From an uncultured Clostridiaceae bacterium (GTDB taxonomy: Bacteria; Bacillota; Clostridia; Lachnospirales; Lachnospiraceae), in the NCBI GenBank assembly GCA_947175375.1, contig CAMWMT010000044.1, positions 1 through 11,056 on the forward strand: DNA of 11,056 nt. The letters are read 5' to 3'. The notes beneath the pieces were generated by a model. That model saw nothing but the letters and a program-made list of their open reading frames with translations, was not told where the DNA came from and ran no database searches. The position numbers and the translations under genes are program-made. Shown here piece by piece: positions 7,701-11,056 of this stretch. Within the stretch, counting starts at the first letter, position 1. Each line of letters starts with the position of its first letter.

Positions 7701-8093
7701 GTGGCAGAAGAGAAACATACACACATTGCTCCTGACGGGACGGTATATGAACATGTGCACGGGCAGGATCATGAACACAGTCATTCCGTCGGACACGTCC
7801 ACAGTCATTCATCTGGACATGCTCACGGACATACGCATGCCAATACAAAGGCTGTGCTGAACCGTCTTTCTCGTGCCATCGGACATCTGGAGTCCATCCG
7901 GCGTATGGTGGAGGAAGGGAGAGACTGCAGTGAGGTGCTGATTCAGCTTTCAGCTGTGAAGTCTGCGATCAACAATACAGGAAAGGTGATTCTGAAGGAC
8001 CATATTGAACACTGTCTGGTGGAAGCCGTGGAGTGCGGAGATATGGAGTCGATCTCGGATCTGACGGAGGCAATCGATCGTTTTATGAAGTAA
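7701..8093 (+). CDS. CsoR/RcnR-family metal-sensing repressor with histidine-rich N-terminal extension
   Basis: A 130-residue protein starting at GTG, with GAGGAG (7690-7695) five bases upstream. Residues about 50-130 are a CsoR/RcnR (DUF156) all-helical repressor domain: LSRAIGHLESIRRMVEEGRDC, then LSAVKSAINNTGKVILKDHIEHC. The ligand positions are C76, H101 and C105, and the spacing (25 and 4 residues) equals the Cys-His-Cys Cu(I) site of CsoR; RcnR-type Ni/Co sensors have His at the last position. In front is an added tail with 14 histidines between residues 6 and 46, mostly as His-X-His, likely a metal-binding or storage arm. Family members bind DNA apo and release on metal. It lies 28 bases after asnS with no terminator. 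No metal exporter or chaperone gene is in the window, so its targets are unknown. Confidence 0.88.
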   Translation: MAEEKHTHIAPDGTVYEHVHGQDHEHSHSVGHVHSHSSGHAHGHTHANTKAVLNRLSRAIGHLESIRRMVEEGRDCSEVLIQLSAVKSAINNTGKVILKDHIEHCLVEAVECGDMESISDLTEAIDRFMK

Positions 8094-8099
8094 AGAGGG

Positions 8100-8296
8100 A
8101 AGGGGTTGTCGGAAAGTGGGGGCCCGGCTGTATGATAAGCGCTCGTATGGAGTGTATCGGACAGAGAACAGGTTCTGTCTGCCTCATTTGGACATGTTAT
8201 GTCCACCTGAGACAGACAGAACCTGTCCTCTGTCCGCTCCAATCCATACAGCGCTGCTTATCATACAGCCGGGATCGAATTTTCCGATGATCCCTT
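8100..8296 (+). repeat. Long palindromic repeat element, copy B (about 197 bp)
   Basis: A nearly complete hairpin. The left arm (8100-8195) and right arm (8199-8296) are reverse complements around GTT (8196-8198), with small internal loops and one 3-base bulge. The middle segment is almost perfect (26 of 28 pairs between 8159-8186 and 8208-8235, counting only Watson-Crick). The tip is TGGACAT-GTT-ATGTCCA. The inner part is homologous to copy A, while the outer arms, including the 16-base match CGGCTGTATGATAAGC, resemble copy C instead. It begins six bases after the csoR-like stop codon and is followed by TTTATTTTTAG, so it could also serve as terminator of the pyk-asnS-csoR transcript. No coding capacity is evident. 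Confidence 0.88.
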
Positions 8297-8366
8297 TATT
8301 TTTAGTTTTGTGTAATATAGTAGAATTTATGAAAGAATATTTGGGTATATTTTTCCCGTTTGTCTA

Positions 8367-8395
8367 TTGCGCAGGAAGGGTATATGGTATATACT
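8367..8395 (+). promoter_or_regulatory. Putative nrdD promoter
   Basis: TTGCGC (8367-8372), a 17-base spacer and TATACT (8390-8395). The -10 overlaps a perfect inverted repeat GTATAT-GGT-ATATAC (8380-8394). Transcription would start near 8402, about 110 bases before nrdD and just upstream of the NrdR-type box. The -35 match is weak. The stretch between copy B and this site (8297-8366) is AT-rich and holds nothing else I can name. Confidence 0.5.
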
Positions 8396-8429
8396 TTTAA
8401 TCAACATCTGCAAAAAAAGTGTAAAACAG

Positions 8430-8445
8430 ACACAATATCTAGTGG
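8430..8445. promoter_or_regulatory. NrdR box-like operator upstream of nrdD
   Basis: ACACAATATCTAGTGG matches the palindromic NrdR box consensus (ACACWATATATWGTGT) at 14 of 16 positions and precedes a ribonucleotide reductase gene, the expected target. NrdR is the ATP/dATP-sensing repressor of nrd genes. Such boxes usually come in pairs; I see no convincing second one at the usual spacing, only weak half-matches ending in GTGT at 8419-8422 and 8453-8456. The site would lie downstream of the predicted start. Confidence 0.68.
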
Positions 8446-8510
8446 TCACTTTGTGTGCTTCACAGAGACCGGGCATACCTGCAGTTTGGCTGAAAGGGGG
8501 AAACAGATCA

Positions 8511-10643
8511 TTGTATGTAATTAAAAAAGACGGGACCAGAGAACAGTTTAATGTGGAAAAAGTGGTAAACGCTGTCAATAAATCTGCAGCCAGGATCCTT
8601 TATAAATTTTCTGACGAAGAGGTTGAATATATCTGTAAATTTGCACAGGAGAGTGCAGAGTCCTTGGGAAAAGAAGGGATCGATATCCAGGATATGCACA
8701 ACATCGCGGAGCGGGCGCTGGAGAAAGTGAATCCGGCGGTGGCGAAGAGCTATCGGGACTATCGGAATTATAAAAAGGATTTCGTACATATGATGGACGA
8801 CGTGTATACGAAGAGTCAGTCCATCCGCTATATTGGGGACAAGAGTAATGCCAATACGGACAGCGCTCTGGTAGCAACCAAGAGAAGCTTGATCTTTAAT
8901 GAATTGAACAAAGAGCTGTACCGGAAGTTTTTCATGACTAGGAACGAGCTGCAGGCGTGCAGGGACGGATACATCTATATCCACGATCAGTCAGCAAGGT
9001 TGGACACCATGAATTGCTGTCTGTTTGATATCGGCAATGTCTTAAGCGGCGGCTTTGAGATGGGAAATGTGTGGTATAATGAACCGAAGACACTGGATAC
9101 GGCGTTTGACGTCATGGGGGATATCATCTTAAGTACGGCAGCGCAGCAGTACGGCGGTTTTACGGTACCGGAGGTGGACAAGGTGCTGGCTCCGTACGCA
9201 GAAAAAAGTTATGTGAAATACAAAAAGGAATTTCTGTCCTATACAGATCCCTCCTGGGAAGGGGCAGAGGAGAAAGCGGAACTCTATGCCATGAAGAAGG
9301 TTCGCAGGGATTTTGACCAGGGCTGGCAGGGGATCGAGTACAAGCTGAATACAGTAGGGTCTTCCAGAGGAGATTATCCATTTGTGACTGTGACTATGGG
9401 CCTGGGTCAGGAACGGTTTGCGAAGATGTGTAACATTTCCCTTCTGCAGGTTCATCAGGGTGGACAGGGAAAGCCTGGTAGCAAGAAACCGGTGCTCTTT
9501 CCAAAGATTGTTTTCCTGTATGATGAAGCGATCCATGGAAAGGGATGCTGCTGTGAGGATGTCTTTGAGGCGGGCATCGACTGCTCCTCAAAGACCATGT
9601 ATCCGGACTGGCTGTCTTTAAGCGGAGAAGGCTATATCTCGGATATGTACCAGAAATATGGACGGGTCATCAGTCCCATGGGCTGCCGGGCGTTCTTAAG
9701 CCCGTGGTATGAGAGGGGCGGCATGAAACCGGCAGATGAAGAGGACAAGCCCATTTTCGTGGGACGTTTTAATGTAGGAGCGGTGAGTCTGCATCTGCCC
9801 ATGATTCTGGCGCGGTCCCGTTCTGAGGACAGGGATTTTTACGAGGTGTTGGACTACTATCTGGAGATGATCCGTAATCTCCATATCCGTACCTATGATT
9901 ATCTGGGAGAGATGCGTGCGTCCACCAATCCGCTGGCCTACTGTGAAGGCGGATTCTATGGTGGTCATCTGAATCCCCATGACAAGATCAAGCCGCTTTT
10001 GAAGCCCATGACAGCATCGTTTGGCATCACTGCCCTGAATGAGCTGCAGCGGCTGTACAATGGAAAATCCATTCGGGAAGATGGAGAGTTCGCATTGGAG
10101 GTCATGCGGTATATCAATAAAAAGATCACGCAGTTCAAGGAGGAGGACGGCAATCTCTATGCTATCTATGGTACTCCGGCAGAGAGCCTGTGCGGCCTGC
10201 AGATTGAGCAGTTCCGCAAAAAGTATGGGCTGGTGGAGAATGTTTCCGACCGTCCTTATGTGAGCAACAGTTTCCATTGTCATGTGACGGAGGATATGAC
10301 ACCTATCGAGAAACAGGACTGCGAAGGACGGTTCTGGGAGCTCTGCAACGGCGGGAAGATCCAGTATGTACGCTATCCGGTGGGATATAATAAAGAAGCA
10401 GTCCGTACGCTGGTGCGGCGCGCCATGAAGAAAGGCTTCTATGAAGGCGTGAATCTGTCGCTGGCATATTGCGACGACTGCGGTCATCAGGAACTGGATA
10501 TGGACGTGTGCCCGAAGTGCGGCAGCCGAAATCTGACGAAGATCGACCGGATGAATGGGTATCTGTCGTATTCCAGAGTAAAAGGGGATACCCGTTTGAA
10601 TGCGGCAAAGATGGCGGAGATTGAAGAAAGGGTATCCATGTAG
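8511..10643 (+). CDS. nrdD: Anaerobic ribonucleoside-triphosphate reductase (class III, glycyl radical)
   Basis: A 710-residue NrdD that reduces NTPs to dNTPs without oxygen using a glycyl radical. An N-terminal ATP-cone (about residues 1-95; YVIKKDGTREQFNVEKVV) gives allosteric control. The barrel domain carries SPMGCRAFLSPWY with the predicted thiyl-radical cysteine C392, followed by a C-terminal zinc site (C654, C657, C667, C670) and the radical loop RMNGYLS with G683; the equivalents in E. coli (712 residues) are at very similar positions. The start is taken as TTG at 8511, ten bases after AAAGGGGG (8493-8500), because the protein then begins exactly at the ATP-cone; the frame is open upstream to 8367, but those 48 residues look unlike the family. 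The activating enzyme gene nrdG, often next door, is absent: copy C and a convergent gene follow. Confidence 0.97.
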   Translation: MYVIKKDGTREQFNVEKVVNAVNKSAARILYKFSDEEVEYICKFAQESAESLGKEGIDIQDMHNIAERALEKVNPAVAKSYRDYRNYKKDFVHMMDDVYTKSQSIRYIGDKSNANTDSALVATKRSLIFNELNKELYRKFFMTRNELQACRDGYIYIHDQSARLDTMNCCLFDIGNVLSGGFEMGNVWYNEPKTLDTAFDVMGDIILSTAAQQYGGFTVPEVDKVLAPYAEKSYVKYKKEFLSYTDPSWEGAEEKAELYAMKKVRRDFDQGWQGIEYKLNTVGSSRGDYPFVTVTMGLGQERFAKMCNISLLQVHQGGQGKPGSKKPVLFPKIVFLYDEAIHGKGCCCEDVFEAGIDCSSKTMYPDWLSLSGEGYISDMYQKYGRVISPMGCRAFLSPWYERGGMKPADEEDKPIFVGRFNVGAVSLHLPMILARSRSEDRDFYEVLDYYLEMIRNLHIRTYDYLGEMRASTNPLAYCEGGFYGGHLNPHDKIKPLLKPMTASFGITALNELQRLYNGKSIREDGEFALEVMRYINKKITQFKEEDGNLYAIYGTPAESLCGLQIEQFRKKYGLVENVSDRPYVSNSFHCHVTEDMTPIEKQDCEGRFWELCNGGKIQYVRYPVGYNKEAVRTLVRRAMKKGFYEGVNLSLAYCDDCGHQELDMDVCPKCGSRNLTKIDRMNGYLSYSRVKGDTRLNAAKMAEIEERVSM

Positions 10644-10657
10644 GGAGACGATAATAA

Positions 10658-10731
10658 AAGGGGTTGTCAGGAAAGTGAAGCCCCGGCTGTATGATAAGCG
10701 CTCGTATGGAGTGTATCGGACAGCCGGGGCT
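10658..10731 (+). repeat. Palindromic repeat element, copy C (internally deleted)
   Basis: Starts 15 bases after the nrdD stop. Bases 10682-10723 are identical to 8123-8164 of copy B (42 of 42), and the flank AAGGGGTTGTC is shared as well. At ACAG (10720-10723) the sequence jumps to CCGGG, which in copy B follows the ACAG at 8265-8268, so 104 bases of the copy B layout are missing. The result is a perfect 12-bp stem AGCCCCGGCTGT (10679-10690) with ACAGCCGGGGCT (10720-10731) and a 29-base loop. It lies between convergent genes and may act as a two-way transcription barrier, although no long T-run directly abuts the stem on either strand. Confidence 0.85.
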
Positions 10732-10771
10732 AGTTTCTCGAAAATCCAATATCTTTTTTGGTCTACGGGAA

Positions 10772-11056
10772 TCAGTCATCGATTCCAAAGGTGTATTCCA
10801 GTTTATCTTCTGCGGTATCCAGACGGTCTTCCAGTCGTTCCAGCTCCTGTTCCAGAGACCGATATTCATCTTGGGAAAGGGCATTGTTCCGATACAGGTT
10901 TTCCAGTTCATCTTCATGGAGGTCCAGATCATCATCAATCTTTTCTTCCTCCTGCTTAAAAGCAAGAAACTGTTCGATGTCATCAGCAGCGGAACCGGAA
11001 GGTACGGCTGCATTTACCTTTTCCTCAAAATCAGAGACCATAGTGGTGAGTTCTTC
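10772..11056 (-). CDS. Small acidic coiled-coil protein of unknown function (5' end outside window)
   Basis: The frame is open from the right edge to TGA at 10772-10774 on the minus strand. An ATG at 11041 would give 89 residues, but the frame continues upstream (EELTT) to the window edge and no ribosome binding site precedes that ATG, so the real start probably lies outside. About one third of the 89 residues are Asp or Glu (30). The second half (LENLYRNNALSQDEYRSLEQ and onward to the end) has heptad-like spacing of Leu and charged residues and is predicted helical coiled coil; the ALSQDEYRSLEQEL part vaguely resembles a SHOCT-like short helical motif. There is no signal peptide, membrane segment or cysteine. 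It is convergent with nrdD, with copy C between them. I do not recognise the family. Confidence 0.7.
   Translation of the reverse strand, partial: EELTTMVSDFEEKVNAAVPSGSAADDIEQFLAFKQEEEKIDDDLDLHEDELENLYRNNALSQDEYRSLEQELERLEDRLDTAEDKLEYTFGIDD

Noticed and set aside
8033..8400. Short open frames over copy B and into the nrdD leader
   Set aside because: They are palindrome-derived and lack ribosome binding sites; the same peptide fragments reappear over copies A and C as a side effect of the DNA repeat.
8367..8510. 48-residue N-terminal extension of NrdD
   Set aside because: It would cover the predicted promoter and NrdR box and does not resemble the family; a strong AAAGGGGG site supports TTG at 8511.
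2437..10731. CRISPR array or insertion sequence
   Set aside because: The three repeats are kilobases apart, palindromic and carry no spacers, and no transposase gene is present.

Overview
The window looks like a chromosomal housekeeping stretch of a low-to-mid GC anaerobic Firmicute, most likely a gut Lachnospiraceae-type Clostridia. The pointers are a CodY tail, a CIRCE-controlled groESL operon, a pyruvate kinase with the extra C-terminal PEP-utiliser domain, an oxygen-sensitive class III ribonucleotide reductase and strong AGGAGG-type ribosome binding sites. The genus cannot be fixed from the sequence alone.

Layout, left to right: the last 60 codons of codY (1-185); promoter plus CIRCE operator, then groES and groEL (212-2326) closed by a strong intrinsic terminator; a 477-base gap holding a long palindromic repeat (copy A) and the guaB promoter; guaB, IMP dehydrogenase (2804-4258); a 243-base gap with a strong RNA stem and the pyk promoter; pyk, asnS and a CsoR-family metal sensor with a histidine-rich front end (4502-8093), closely spaced and probably one transcript; a 417-base gap with a second palindromic repeat (copy B), a promoter and an NrdR-type box; nrdD (8511-10643, TTG start); a third, internally deleted repeat (copy C); and, convergent on the minus strand, the 3' part of a small acidic coiled-coil protein running off the right edge.

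Most genes are core metabolism: protein folding, GTP synthesis, glycolysis, Asn-tRNA charging and anaerobic dNTP synthesis. The most unusual content is non-coding. Three copies of one long-hairpin element lie just 3' of groEL, the csoR-like gene and nrdD, all in the same orientation. Copies A and B fold into stems of about 95 bp around the same GTT loop and differ by paired, compensatory changes in both arms. Copy C has lost the inner 104 bp between two ACAG tetranucleotides and now forms a shorter hairpin with a perfect 12-bp stem. The second point of interest is the CsoR-like regulator, with 14 histidines packed into residues 6-46 ahead of a canonical Cys-His-Cys copper-sensor core.
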